From the NCBI GenBank assembly GCA_900541035.1, contig UQIN01000002.1, positions 68,020 to 132,019 of the forward strand: 64,000 bases of DNA. The letters run 5' to 3'. The position numbers were made by a program, and so were the translations under genes. Each line of letters begins with the position of its first letter. The stretch's first letter is position 1. The stretch comes from an uncultured Collinsella sp. GTDB taxonomy: Bacteria; Actinomycetota; Coriobacteriia; Coriobacteriales; Coriobacteriaceae. The notes beneath the pieces are model-generated. The model saw only the letters and a program-made list of their open reading frames with translations, did not search any database and was not told the DNA's origin. Below, in pieces: positions 8,710 through 16,579 of this stretch.

Positions 8710-8780
8710 TAAGTTGCGGTGAAATAGGGACTGTTTATGCATCTAAAGCCGCAAAACAGTCCCTATTTCACCGCAACTTA
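8710..8780. repeat. 71-base palindrome with perfect 27-bp arms
   Basis: Arms at 8710-8736 and 8754-8780 are exact complements around a 17-base loop. There is no T-tract on either side. It sits between convergent genes (lipid kinase ending at 8702, release factor ending at 8789) and could stop transcription from both. The word AGTTGCGGTGAAATA, then GGGACT, recurs almost unchanged in the palindrome at 29692-29758. Confidence 0.9.
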
Positions 8781-8788
8781 TGAGGAGG

Positions 8789-9169
8789 CTATTCGTCGCT
8801 GCCCGGTTTGCGACGGTTGGCCTTTTTAATGGCGTTGAAGTGCTTGTCATTAAGCCTGCGCTGGCGAGAGCGCTGAGGCACCTTGGTCTTTACGCGTCGA
8901 CGCGGTGGACGCCCGCGACGCTCAAGCTCAGCGCGCAGCTTACGCAGGCAGCTCGCGCGATTCTGAAACTGGCTGCGGCTCTCACGCGCCGTCACGACAA
9001 TCCCCGTGGGCCCATGTTTCATGCGCACCGCAGAGTCCGTCGTGTTCACGCCCTGCCCGCCCGGACCCGTCGCGCGAAACACCTGTACCTCGCAATCGCG
9101 CGCCAGCTCCTCGACCGACATCTCGGCATAGCGCGCATACTCACGCCATCCCATCTTGTTCTCATCCAT
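8789..9169 (-). CDS. RF-1 domain peptidyl-tRNA hydrolase, ArfB-like ribosome rescue factor
   Basis: 126 residues; ATG 9169 follows GGAGGTG. It carries the peptide-release loop ATGPGGQGVNTTDSAVRMKH with the catalytic GGQ, then a basic C-terminal tail rich in Arg and Lys (RRRVKTKVPQRSRQRRLN). Full release factors are much longer and have stop-codon-reading domains, which are absent here. This fits ArfB/YaeJ, which frees stalled ribosomes, its tail entering the mRNA channel. The fit to the GSGGQGVNTTDSAV form of YaeJ is close, though other short RF-1 homologues (PrfH type) exist. It lies downstream of xpt behind a terminator. Confidence 0.85.
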   Translation of the reverse strand: MDENKMGWREYARYAEMSVEELARDCEVQVFRATGPGGQGVNTTDSAVRMKHGPTGIVVTARESRSQFQNRASCLRKLRAELERRGRPPRRRVKTKVPQRSRQRRLNDKHFNAIKKANRRKPGSDE

Positions 9170-9189
9170 ATCAGCACCTCCCCTCATAC

Positions 9190-9225
9190 AAAAAATGTGA
9201 CAAAGGGACAGTCCCTTTGTCACAT
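9190..9225 (-). terminator. terminator after xpt, near-perfect 31-base palindrome
   Basis: ATGTGACAAAGGGAC (9195-9209) and its exact complement (9211-9225) flank a single base. On the minus strand it is followed by TTTTTT (9190-9195), so it should end xpt transcription before the release-factor gene. The core GGGACAGTCCC echoes the other palindromes of the window. Confidence 0.85.
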
Positions 9226-9252
9226 CGCATACCAATCGCTTGTGTTGCGCGC

Positions 9253-9831
9253 TTAGGCGAAGGTGATCTCGCCGTTCTCGCAGTCCATATCGGCGATACG
9301 GGCCAGGCTCTCAACGCGGAAGCCGCGTTTACGGAGCTTATCGCCGCCGCCCTGGAAGCCCTTCTCAACGGCAATGCCAATGCCGGCAACTTCGGCACCC
9401 GCAGCCTCGCAGATCTTAATAAGGCCCTCAAGCGCGCAGCCGTTGGCCAGGAAGTCGTCGATAATCAGGACCTTATCGCCCTCGGACAGAAAGCGCTTAC
9501 CCACGATAACCGGGTACTCCTTCTGCTTGGTAAAGGAATAGATGGTCGTGGCATACTGCTCGCCGTCAAGGTTGATGGACTGGGCCTTCTTTGCAAAGAC
9601 CACCGGCACGCCGCCAAAATGCTGAGCTGCGATGCAGGCCATACCAATACCCGAAGCCTCAATCGTCAGGATCTTGTTGATCTCGACACCCTCGAACAGA
9701 CGGGCCCATTCGGCGCCCATGTGGTCGAACAGCTCAACGTCGCACTGGTGGTTGAGGAAGGCATCAACCTTAAGGACGTTACCGGCCTTTACGATGCCGT
9801 CATGGCGAATACGATCCTCAAGCTCCTGCAT
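9253..9831 (-). CDS. xpt: xanthine phosphoribosyltransferase
   Basis: 192 residues, the length of B. subtilis Xpt. Converts xanthine and PRPP to XMP in purine salvage. The PRPP loop is VLIIDDFLANGCALEGL, and the N-terminal ILKVDAFLNHQCD-like block (here NVLKVDAFLNHQCDVEL) and IEASGIGMACIAA match the family. ATG 9831 has AAGGGG 7 bases upstream. No purine riboswitch is visible in the 157 bases before it. Monocistronic by its terminator. Confidence 0.93.
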   Translation of the reverse strand: MQELEDRIRHDGIVKAGNVLKVDAFLNHQCDVELFDHMGAEWARLFEGVEINKILTIEASGIGMACIAAQHFGGVPVVFAKKAQSINLDGEQYATTIYSFTKQKEYPVIVGKRFLSEGDKVLIIDDFLANGCALEGLIKICEAAGAEVAGIGIAVEKGFQGGGDKLRKRGFRVESLARIADMDCENGEITFA

Positions 9832-9988
9832 GGCGCAACCCCTTCTCGCGGCAACGATACCGCGCGATTAATAAACGTTGTTCGATAGTCTACCACGGAC
9901 CGACCCCCGCCCGCCCCACAAGCCGCATCGCACCACAAACCAGTCTTTTTGGGACAACGCAAATCGTGGCAGACAGCCTCCCAACGCA

Positions 9989-11293
9989 CTAATGGCGGGC
10001 GCGCATCTTCACCAAACGCACCATGGCGAGCGCAAAGCCCACAGCGGCCACAGCCATAAGCACGTAGAACACCGAGCGAAAGCCGAACAGGAACACATCC
10101 GGACGGCCTGCAACAATACTGGTCACGGCCTCGCCCATCGCCACGCTCATCTGCCCATAGAGGATATGCGAACCTGCCGTAATACCCAGCGCCATGCCCG
10201 CATAGCGCGCCAAGCTGCCCAAGCTACCTGCAAAGCCAAGTGCCTCGCGCGGAGCCGAGCCCATATACAGCGAGTTATTGGGACTCTGGAAAATCGACGT
10301 ACCGCACGACATAAACGCGACGCAACACACGATCACAGGGATAGAAGAGTGCTCGTCGAGCGTGCTTACCGCAAAGAGACCGCACACGTACAAGCCCAGA
10401 CCGACCGCCGTGGGGCCCTCGCAGCCAACGCGGTCCGAAACCGTACCCGAAAGCGGCCCGATAAAGGCATTCACCATCGGCAGCGCCAAAAAGAGCAATC
10501 CGGAAATGTCGGAACCAAAGCCGTGGGCGTCCTGAAAATAGAACGGCAGGATAAACTCGGATGCGCCAATACCAACGAACACGATGAGCATGCAGGCAAG
10601 GTTGATGGTGAAGGCCGAATTTGCCAAGCAGCGACGAGTAGCCTCAATCAAGGACATGGGGCGCTCGCCGGCCTCCGGCTTAACATGCGGCAGCGTGTAG
10701 AGCCCCACGATAAACGAGATTATGCCAATAGGCAGGTTGATGAGGAAGATACTCTCCCAGGGAAAGCTTGCCACCAGCATGCCGCCGAGCACGGGGCCAC
10801 ACATCATGCCGAGGGCCACAAAGGTCGCGAGAATACCCATGGCACGGCCTCGTTCGCGCGCCGGAAACGACTCGGTGATGATACCCATGTTGTTAGCCAT
10901 GGCCGCCGCGCAACCGATGCCCTGAACAATGCGTGCCAGGATAAGAACCTCGAGCGAGGCCGAAAGGCCGCACAGCAGCGAACCGACCGAAAAGACGATG
11001 ACGCCCAGCTGGAACACATTCACCTTGCCACGCACGTCGCCCAGACGGCCAAACGGCAACATAGCCACGCATGTCGCAAGCAGGTACATCGAACTCACCA
11101 GCTGAATGCGATCGAGGCCCACGCCCAGCTCCTTTTGCATCACGGGCAGCGCCACGGTCACGACGGTCGAATCCAGACACACCATAAACGTCATGATGAG
11201 CACGGTAAACAGAATCGCCCACTTGTTCTTGCCATGGGTGTCGCCCTCTAGGGCAATGTGCTCGCGGCGCAGCTGCTCTGCGGTTTTCTCCAT
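9989..11293 (-). CDS. MFS transporter, drug/proton antiporter DHA2 type
   Basis: 434 residues, mostly transmembrane. ATG 11293 is preferred because AAAGG is 6 bases upstream (an ATG two codons earlier abuts it). TM1 carries CLDSTVVTVALP, the D1 motif of EmrB/QacA-like DHA2 pumps; motif A is LPFGRLGDVRGK; motif C is GPVLGGMLVASFPW in TM5. It probably exports a toxic organic compound, but no substrate can be inferred. It lies downstream of metY across a strong terminator, so it needs its own promoter, which I did not identify. Confidence 0.83.
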   Translation of the reverse strand: MEKTAEQLRREHIALEGDTHGKNKWAILFTVLIMTFMVCLDSTVVTVALPVMQKELGVGLDRIQLVSSMYLLATCVAMLPFGRLGDVRGKVNVFQLGVIVFSVGSLLCGLSASLEVLILARIVQGIGCAAAMANNMGIITESFPARERGRAMGILATFVALGMMCGPVLGGMLVASFPWESIFLINLPIGIISFIVGLYTLPHVKPEAGERPMSLIEATRRCLANSAFTINLACMLIVFVGIGASEFILPFYFQDAHGFGSDISGLLFLALPMVNAFIGPLSGTVSDRVGCEGPTAVGLGLYVCGLFAVSTLDEHSSIPVIVCCVAFMSCGTSIFQSPNNSLYMGSAPREALGFAGSLGSLARYAGMALGITAGSHILYGQMSVAMGEAVTSIVAGRPDVFLFGFRSVFYVLMAVAAVGFALAMVRLVKMRARH

Positions 11294-11319
11294 ATCCATC
11301 CTTTCGAGTGGCGCAACGC

Positions 11320-11366
11320 AAAAACGGGGCCCCAATCGCCTGCAAACTGCCGCGATTGGGGTCCCG
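11320..11366 (-). terminator. terminator after metY
   Basis: Arms 11325-11339 and 11352-11366 pair with one mismatch; on the minus strand they are followed by TTTTTGCG. It ends metY transcription before the MFS gene. Confidence 0.85.
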
Positions 11367-11433
11367 CCTACGGAATCGGAACGAAAGGTCGCCGAAGCTT
11401 TCTGCCAGCATCGGCGCCTTGTACGGAGCTAGC

Positions 11434-12717
11434 CTAGCACTGCTCGAGTGCCTGCTCAAGGTCGGCAATCAAGTCGGCCGTGTCCTCGAGGCCGCACGAC
11501 AGGCGCACCATGTCGGCGGAGATGCCACAGGCGATGAGCTCCTCATCGTTCATCTGGCGATGTGTGGCATTAGCGGGATGCAGGCAGCAAGTGCGGGCGT
11601 CGGCCACGTGCGTGGCGATCTGGGCGAGCTTGAGGCTCTTCATAAAGGTCTCGGCCGCCGCGCGACCACCGTTAAAGCCAAAGCTCACAACGCCGCAGGT
11701 ACCGTTGGGCATGTATTTCTGAGCGATGTCGTAGTACTTATCGCCCTCCAGGCCCGGATAGCTCACGAAGCGTACCTTGGGATGACTCTGCAGGAACTTG
11801 GCAACGGCCAGGCCGTTCTCGCAATGACGCGGCATGCGCACATGCAGGCTCTCGAGCGAGCTGTTCAAGAAGAAGGCCGCCTGAGGGTTCTGCATGGGGC
11901 CGAGGTCGCGCATGAGCTGAGCGGTTGCCTTGGTAATGAAGGCGCCCTCACGACCGAACTTCTCGGCATAGGTCACGCCGTGGTAGCTCTCGTCGGGCGT
12001 GGTGAGACCCGGGAACTTGTCCGCATGGGCCATCCAGTCAAACTGGCCGTGGTCGACGATCACGCCGCCCAGGTAGGCAGCATGTCCATCCATGTACTTG
12101 GTGGTGGAGTGCGTAACGATGTCGGCGCCCCACTCAAAGGGGCGGCACATCACGGGCGTCGGGAAGGTGTTATCGACCATCAGCGGCACGCCGTGGTCAT
12201 GCGCGGCCTTGGCAAAGCGCTCAATATCGAGCACGGCAAGGGCGGGATTGGCGATCGTCTCGCCAAAGACGAGCTTGGTATTGGGCTCAAAGGCTGCCTC
12301 GAGCTCCTCGTCGGTGCAGTCGGGGGCAACGAACGTGCAGGTCAGACCCATGCGCTCCATAGTATGGGCGAGCAGGTTGTAGGTACCGCCATAGATGGCA
12401 GAGCTCGCGACCACGTGATCGCCGGCACCGGCCACGTTAAAGATCGCGAGGAAGTTCGCAGCCATGCCCGAGCTCGTGAGCATCGCAGCGGTGCCGCCCT
12501 CCATCTCGCAGATCTTGGCGGCAACCAGATCGCACGTGGGGTTCTGCAGACGGCTGTAGAAGTAACCAGACTCCTCCAGGTCAAACAGCTTGCCCATGTG
12601 CTCCGACGTGTCGTATTTCCACGTGGTGGACTGGTAAATGGGCACCTGGCGCGGCTCGGCATCTCCCGGGTGATAGCCGCCCTGAACACATGTAGTACCG
12701 ATGGTCTGCTCGCTCAT
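11434..12717 (-). CDS. metY: O-acetylhomoserine aminocarboxypropyltransferase
   Basis: 427 residues. PLP enzyme that makes homocysteine from O-acetylhomoserine and sulfide (direct sulfhydrylation). The Cys/Met-metabolism fold is clear: YSRLQNPTCDLVAAKICEMEGG, the Tyr/Arg phosphate clamp, MVDNTFPTPVMCRPFEWGAD and the Schiff-base lysine in HSTTKYMDGH. The long C-terminal form (about 430 residues) and the LNSSLESLHVRMPRHCENG block fit MetY, not MetB/MetC (about 380). GGGAG lies upstream of ATG 12717. Possible sulfur control: an AT-rich stretch at 12800-12850 lies upstream, but I found no SAM riboswitch. Confidence 0.9.
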   Translation of the reverse strand: MSEQTIGTTCVQGGYHPGDAEPRQVPIYQSTTWKYDTSEHMGKLFDLEESGYFYSRLQNPTCDLVAAKICEMEGGTAAMLTSSGMAANFLAIFNVAGAGDHVVASSAIYGGTYNLLAHTMERMGLTCTFVAPDCTDEELEAAFEPNTKLVFGETIANPALAVLDIERFAKAAHDHGVPLMVDNTFPTPVMCRPFEWGADIVTHSTTKYMDGHAAYLGGVIVDHGQFDWMAHADKFPGLTTPDESYHGVTYAEKFGREGAFITKATAQLMRDLGPMQNPQAAFFLNSSLESLHVRMPRHCENGLAVAKFLQSHPKVRFVSYPGLEGDKYYDIAQKYMPNGTCGVVSFGFNGGRAAAETFMKSLKLAQIATHVADARTCCLHPANATHRQMNDEELIACGISADMVRLSCGLEDTADLIADLEQALEQC

Positions 12718-12947
12718 ATCTAGCTCCCTTGCCTGGGTTACGTTTTATCCGGTTCACGATACCGCTACCCCGCACCCCTCACAACCCATCCCCAAGGTAG
12801 GTTAAGGGACAAATTGATCAGGGGTATTTATCTCAAGCCTTGGGCATTTGTTCGATAGATAAAAACGAGGCATACATGAAGCTCTCGATGATTACATGCC
12901 CCGTCACGGGTACCATAGGCGGGTACACCGTGACCAAGGAGACAACG

Positions 12948-13394
12948 ATGAAGCAAATCGATACGGCCCAGCTCGACATCACCGCCTGTCAGGCTCAAGC
13001 TGCCGAATACCACGCCCGTGGCTTTAACTGCGCGCAGGCCGTCGCCTGCACGCTCGCGCCTGCCGTCGGACTCGACCCCCAGGTCGCCTTTACCCTCACC
13101 GAGGGCTTTGGCGCCGGCATGGGCGGCATGACCGAAACCTGCGGCGCCATCTCGGGCGCCGTGGCCATCATGGGGTTTGTAATGAGCGACGGCATGGAAA
13201 ACCCCAAGACCAAGGGCCAGACCTACAAGCTGTCGCGCGAAATCGCCAAGCGTTTTGGCGAGAAGAACACGACGACCGTCTGCGGCACGCTCAAGGGCAT
13301 CGGATCGGATAAGGGTCCGCTCCGCAGCTGCCCCGGCTGCATCGACGATGCCATCGAAATCGCCTGTGATGTGCTAAAGCAGCTCGCCGAGTAA
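12948..13394 (+). CDS. C_GCAxxG_C_C family putative redox protein
   Basis: 148 residues from ATG 12948, six bases after AAGGAG. An in-frame ATG at 12876 has only a weak AGG site. The spaced cysteines of the family are visible: GFNCAQAVACTL, TETCGAISGAVA, TVCGTLKG, and a final SCPGCIDDA. Members are common in anaerobes, small, and probably bind a metal or shuttle electrons; no biochemical role is established. It diverges from metY, with the shared promoter region at 12718-12947. Confidence 0.85.
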   Translation: MKQIDTAQLDITACQAQAAEYHARGFNCAQAVACTLAPAVGLDPQVAFTLTEGFGAGMGGMTETCGAISGAVAIMGFVMSDGMENPKTKGQTYKLSREIAKRFGEKNTTTVCGTLKGIGSDKGPLRSCPGCIDDAIEIACDVLKQLAE

Positions 13395-13411
13395 ACGGCA
13401 GCAACAGAAAA

Positions 13412-13458
13412 CGACGGCCGGCGCGCTTGGGATCCATCCAAAAGCATGCCGGCCGTCG
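13412..13458 (-). terminator. convergent-junction hairpin, terminator for yigZ
   Basis: CGACGGCCGGC (13412-13422) pairs perfectly with 13448-13458 around a 25-base loop. The minus strand continues into TTTTCTGTT, so it can end yigZ; it may also stop rightward transcripts from the C_GCAxxG gene. Confidence 0.75.
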
Positions 13459-13461
13459 CCG

Positions 13462-14100
13462 TTAGAACTCGGCAAACTCGGGAGCGCCGACCTCGATCTC
13501 CTCGCGCCCCGCCATAAGCTCGCGCATCTTAGCGCAAAACGGCTCCTGCTCCCCCGCTTTAAACACCAAATGAAGTGTCACGGCATCCGCGTAATCGGTA
13601 TCCGAAACCTTGGCGCCCGAATCCTGCGCCAAACGAAGCACCTGCTCATACTGCGGATAGGCCACATGCACGTCAACCGGCACGACACTCGTCATCTCGA
13701 CGATCTGCCCGGACTCCTGAGCCGAGGCCACCGCCGCCTGCGTCGCCGCGGTATAGGCGCGCACCAAGCCACCAGGACCCAACAGCGTGCCGCCAAAATA
13801 GCGCGTCACCACGCAGCAAACATTTTTGAGCCCCGCGCCGCGCAGCACCTCGAGCGTCGGCATACCACTCGTACGGCTCGGCTCACCATCATCGCTCTGG
13901 CGCTCGCGTCCATCTACCAAAATCCACGCGGGAACATTGTGTCGAGCGTCGTAATGACGCTTGCGAACCATCTCGATAAAGGCATTCGCCTCATCCTCGG
14001 ACTCAATATGGACCAGCTGGGCAATAAACCGGCTCTTGCGGTCCACAAACTCGCCCGAAGCCTCAATATTCGATTGCAGAGTAAAATAGCTGTCCAACAA
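13462..14100 (-). CDS. yigZ: YigZ/IMPACT family protein
   Basis: 212 residues from a TTG start at 14100, with GAGGGG five bases upstream. The IMPACT domain motifs are intact: DRKSRFIAQLVHIES, KRHYDARHNVPAWI, QSDDGEPSRTSGMPTLEVL and TRYFGGTLLGPGGLVRAY. The C-terminal ~70 residues match the DUF1949 half. Bacterial YigZ is thought to act in translation or proteolysis control, but its role is not settled. It stands downstream of RNase P RNA, separated by the structured element at 14229-14393. Confidence 0.88.
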   Translation of the reverse strand: MLDSYFTLQSNIEASGEFVDRKSRFIAQLVHIESEDEANAFIEMVRKRHYDARHNVPAWILVDGRERQSDDGEPSRTSGMPTLEVLRGAGLKNVCCVVTRYFGGTLLGPGGLVRAYTAATQAAVASAQESGQIVEMTSVVPVDVHVAYPQYEQVLRLAQDSGAKVSDTDYADAVTLHLVFKAGEQEPFCAKMRELMAGREEIEVGAPEFAEF

Positions 14101-14228
14101 AGCCCCTCAACAACAAGCAAAGCAACAAACAGCCTCAATAATACGGCAAAGGCCGTACCGTTGCCCTCGCCAACAAGAACGGAAACACCAATGATGCCGT
14201 CACCAACAGCGAGAACCCGTCAGCGCGA

Positions 14229-14393
14229 GCAAGGTGCCTTGAAAGACGAGATTGCAACAGAAATGAGGCTGCCGATGACCAGGCAAAAACAGCGAGACGG
14301 CGTCAGCTGAGTCGATTTGGCCCGAAAGAGGAGGGAGCACGCCTTATGGCGGCGACCGACGAATGAGCGCCAAATCGGCCAGCTGATGCCGTC
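14229..14393. ncRNA. structured element, two tandem units with a conserved internal loop
   Basis: Between yigZ and rnpB, a gap of 310 bases holds no gene but strong pairing. Unit B: GACGGCGTCAGCT (14296-14308) pairs with 14381-14393, and CGATTTGGC (14313-14321) with 14369-14377; inside lie GAAAGAGGAG (14324-14333) and GACGAATGA (14358-14366) around a small GCC/GGC hairpin. Unit A (about 14229-14285) has TGCCT/AGGCA, GAAAGACGAG (14241-14250) and CCGATGA (14272-14278). The same loop words occur in the element at 17391-17488. No Rfam family is recognised; strand of transcription unknown. Confidence 0.55.
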
Positions 14394-14410
14394 GCAGCGT
14401 CAACATAGTT

Positions 14411-14772
14411 GCTGAGTGGGCCTATAAGCCGGGTTCTGTCGTGAACGGTCATTTATCTTGTCTGCACGTTACCGTGCAGCTCCACGCACGCTACCCGAAC
14501 GCGGACCGGGCCGGCCCATAGCGTTCCTATTCGCGCTTGCTCCGGATGGGGCTTGCCAAGCCGCCGTGTTGCCACGACGCTGGTGGTCTCTTACACCACC
14601 GTTTCAGCTTTTCCCTTTACGCCTTGCGGCGCAGGTGGGAGTCTTCTTTTCTGCGGCGCTTTCCGTCGGATCACTCCGCCCGGCCGTTAGCCGGCATCCC
14701 GCCCTCTGGAGCCCGGACTTTCCTCACGCGTGCCGCAAGCAGCACATCGCGCGACCGTCTGGCCCACTCAGC
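14411..14772 (-). ncRNA. rnpB: RNase P RNA, bacterial class A
   Basis: The RNA subunit of RNase P, which trims 5' leaders of tRNA precursors. On the minus strand the universal GAGGAAAGTCCGGGCTCC block lies near the 5' end, followed by internal sequences typical of the RNA (GTAAGAGACCACCAGC, and GAACCCGGCTTATAGGCCCACTC at the 3' end). The P1 helix is exact: the 12 bases at 14411-14422 pair with 14761-14772, which sets the ends. Confidence 0.95.
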
Positions 14773-14780
14773 AGTGCAAG

Positions 14781-14807
14781 AGTGTAGCACACCGTCGCTA
14801 TTGGCAA
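14781..14807 (-). promoter_or_regulatory. rnpB promoter
   Basis: TACACT (14781-14786, minus strand) lies about 8 bases before the 5' end of rnpB; TTGCCA (14802-14807) stands 15 bases further upstream, with near-match frames giving 16 or 17 spacing. Confidence 0.55.
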
Positions 14808-14867
14808 TGGCACAACGCAAGCGTTCGACACGATAAACCAAGAACCACGCCATGCAGTACAATAGGG

Positions 14868-14980
14868 TCGTCGATGGGCAACGTCGTCAGTCGAGACGCG
14901 ACCGCGCTCCGCACCCCTCCGTCTACTCGGTGCGTTCCCGCCTCCTCCCCGAGGCGGGATGTCGGCTTTTTTCATGCACC
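14868..14980 (+). ncRNA. candidate small RNA transcribed rightward
   Basis: In the 324-base gap between rnpB and rpsA. TACAAT at 14858-14863 on the plus strand could be a -10 box. About 75 bases on, TCCCGCCTC (14936-14944) pairs perfectly with GAGGCGGGA (14951-14959), followed after 7 bases by TTTTTT (14967-14972). No gene on the plus strand needs this terminator, so a short RNA of about 105 bases is possible. No -35 match is seen and no family is recognised. Confidence 0.28.
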
Positions 14981-15036
14981 GACAACCCAATAGCCCGTGG
15001 ACAGCCCGGGCAGCATCGCGTACCTCAGCAACAAAT

Positions 15037-15072
15037 ACAAAAAGGGACCCGTCCATTGCGGACGGATCCCTT
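15037..15072 (-). terminator. terminator after rpsA
   Basis: AAGGGACCCGTCC (15042-15054) pairs with 15060-15072 with one mismatch around 5 bases; on the minus strand it runs into TTTTTGTATTTG. Confidence 0.88.
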
Positions 15073-15096
15073 AAAACAAGTGATCGTCAAACCGAT

Positions 15097-16263
15097 TTAC
15101 TCGGCGTCGGTCTCCTCGTCCTTCTTCTCGGAAGGCAGCGGGGTAACCTCGATCTCGACGCCCAGAGTCTCAGCAGCAGACTTCATGGACAGAGAGATAC
15201 GACGACGGTCGAGGTCGATCTCCATGACCTTGACCTGAACCTTGTCGCCCACATGGGTGACCTGAGAAGGCTGATCGACGTGCTTGTTGGCCATCTCGGA
15301 GATGTGCACCAGGCCCTCGATGCCCTCGCCCAGGTCGACGAAAGCGCCGAACGGGACAAGCTTGGTCACAGTGCCCTCGACGATAGCGCCGACGGGGTAC
15401 TTCTTGACCAGTGCGCGCCACGGATCCTCGGTGGTCTGCTTGAGACCCAGGGAGATGCGCTCACGGTTGAGATCGACGTCGAGAACCTCGACCTCGACCT
15501 CCTGGCCGACCTTGACAACCTCGGAAGGATGGTTGACGTGGTTCCAGGAGAGCTCGGAGATGTGGATGAGGCCGTCGATACCGCCGAGGTCGACGAAGGC
15601 GCCGAAGTCGACGATGGAGGAAACGGTGCCCTGGAGACGCATGCCAGACTTGAGCTTGGACAGGATCTCGGAGCGCTCGGCCTTACGGGACTCCTCGAGC
15701 ACGACGCGACGGGAGAGGACGACGTTGTTGCGGTTGCGGTCCATCTCAATGACGCGGGCCTCGATGCGGGTGCCCATGTAGGAGGTGAGGTCCTTGACGC
15801 GACGGAGGTCGACGAGGGAAGCGGGCAGGAAGCCACGCAGGCCGATGTCGAGAATCAGGCCGCCCTTGACAACCTCGATAACCTCGCCCTCAACGTTCTC
15901 GCCGGAGTTGAACTTCTCCTCGATGCGGTTCCAAGCACGCTCGTACTCGGCACGCTTCTTGGAAAGGACCAGACGACCGTCCTTGTCCTCCTTCTGGAGA
16001 ACCAGAGCCTCGATGGGATCACCGAGTGCAACGATGTCTGCAGGGTTAGCGTCCTTGCGGATGGACAGCTCGCGGACCGGGATAACGCCCTCGGACTTGA
16101 ATCCGATGTCAACGAGCACCTCGTCATGCTCGATCTTAACGACAGTGCCGTTAACGAGATCGCCCTCATCAAAGTCGGTAATCGTACCGTCGATGAGGTT
16201 GTTCATCTCCTCCTCGTTGACATCGTCAAGAGAGAAAATGGACGAGTTCTGAATCTCACTCAA
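15097..16263 (-). CDS. rpsA: 30S ribosomal protein S1
   Basis: 388 residues with four S1 RNA-binding repeats (about 36-105, 120-190, 205-275 and 292-362), shorter than the six-repeat E. coli protein and typical of Gram-positive forms. Repeats three and four show the strongest S1 text (DFGAFVDLGGIDGLIHISELSW and, in repeat four, PFGAFVDLGEGIEGL). The start is TTG at 16263 with AAGGGG seven bases before it. It helps bring mRNA to the 30S subunit. Monocistronic, with its own terminator. Confidence 0.93.
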   Translation of the reverse strand: MSEIQNSSIFSLDDVNEEEMNNLIDGTITDFDEGDLVNGTVVKIEHDEVLVDIGFKSEGVIPVRELSIRKDANPADIVALGDPIEALVLQKEDKDGRLVLSKKRAEYERAWNRIEEKFNSGENVEGEVIEVVKGGLILDIGLRGFLPASLVDLRRVKDLTSYMGTRIEARVIEMDRNRNNVVLSRRVVLEESRKAERSEILSKLKSGMRLQGTVSSIVDFGAFVDLGGIDGLIHISELSWNHVNHPSEVVKVGQEVEVEVLDVDLNRERISLGLKQTTEDPWRALVKKYPVGAIVEGTVTKLVPFGAFVDLGEGIEGLVHISEMANKHVDQPSQVTHVGDKVQVKVMEIDLDRRRISLSMKSAAETLGVEIEVTPLPSEKKDEETDAE

Positions 16264-16579
16264 AGGTGGACCCCTTTCGAACTACGGGGCCCCGATTGCT
16301 AGGACCTACAGAAGGGTGCGACAAGCACACAACGTTTAGGAACACTCGGGAGCCGACAGATACTAATGTGACGCTTATGCAATCACGTTCGTATAGGTTA
16401 CGGGGAAATGGGTTCGATTTCAAGCGTGAACTGCGTTTTTTTACTCGTGTGGAGACTTTTTCGTAATCTTATGGACGACCGTCTCCACAACTTGACGATA
16501 AGCAGTTTGCCCATACGCCTTTGAGGTAAAGTATCCGGAGCCAACGATTCTGGAACGATTTATCGAGAAAGGTGCCCGC
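16264..16579. other. divergent promoter region between rpsA and the HAD gene
   Basis: 316 bases with no gene. TGTGGAGAC (16448-16456) and GTCTCCACA (16481-16489) form a 9-bp inverted repeat with a 24-base spacer. TTGACG at 16492-16497 could be the -35 box for the rightward HAD gene, and TTGAAA on the minus strand near 16415 one for rpsA; neither has a good -10 partner. Confidence 0.35.

Noticed and set aside
9832..9988. Purine riboswitch before xpt
   Set aside because: The three-way junction core with its conserved loops cannot be found.
12718..12850. Possible Cys-containing leader (MGCEGCGVAVS) before metY
   Set aside because: The ATG directly abuts its G-rich stretch, so there is no proper ribosome spacing, and no alternative hairpins follow.
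16448..16489. Inverted repeat TGTGGAGAC as a terminator
   Set aside because: The T-run lies inside the loop, not after the stem, on the relevant strand; more likely an operator or chance.
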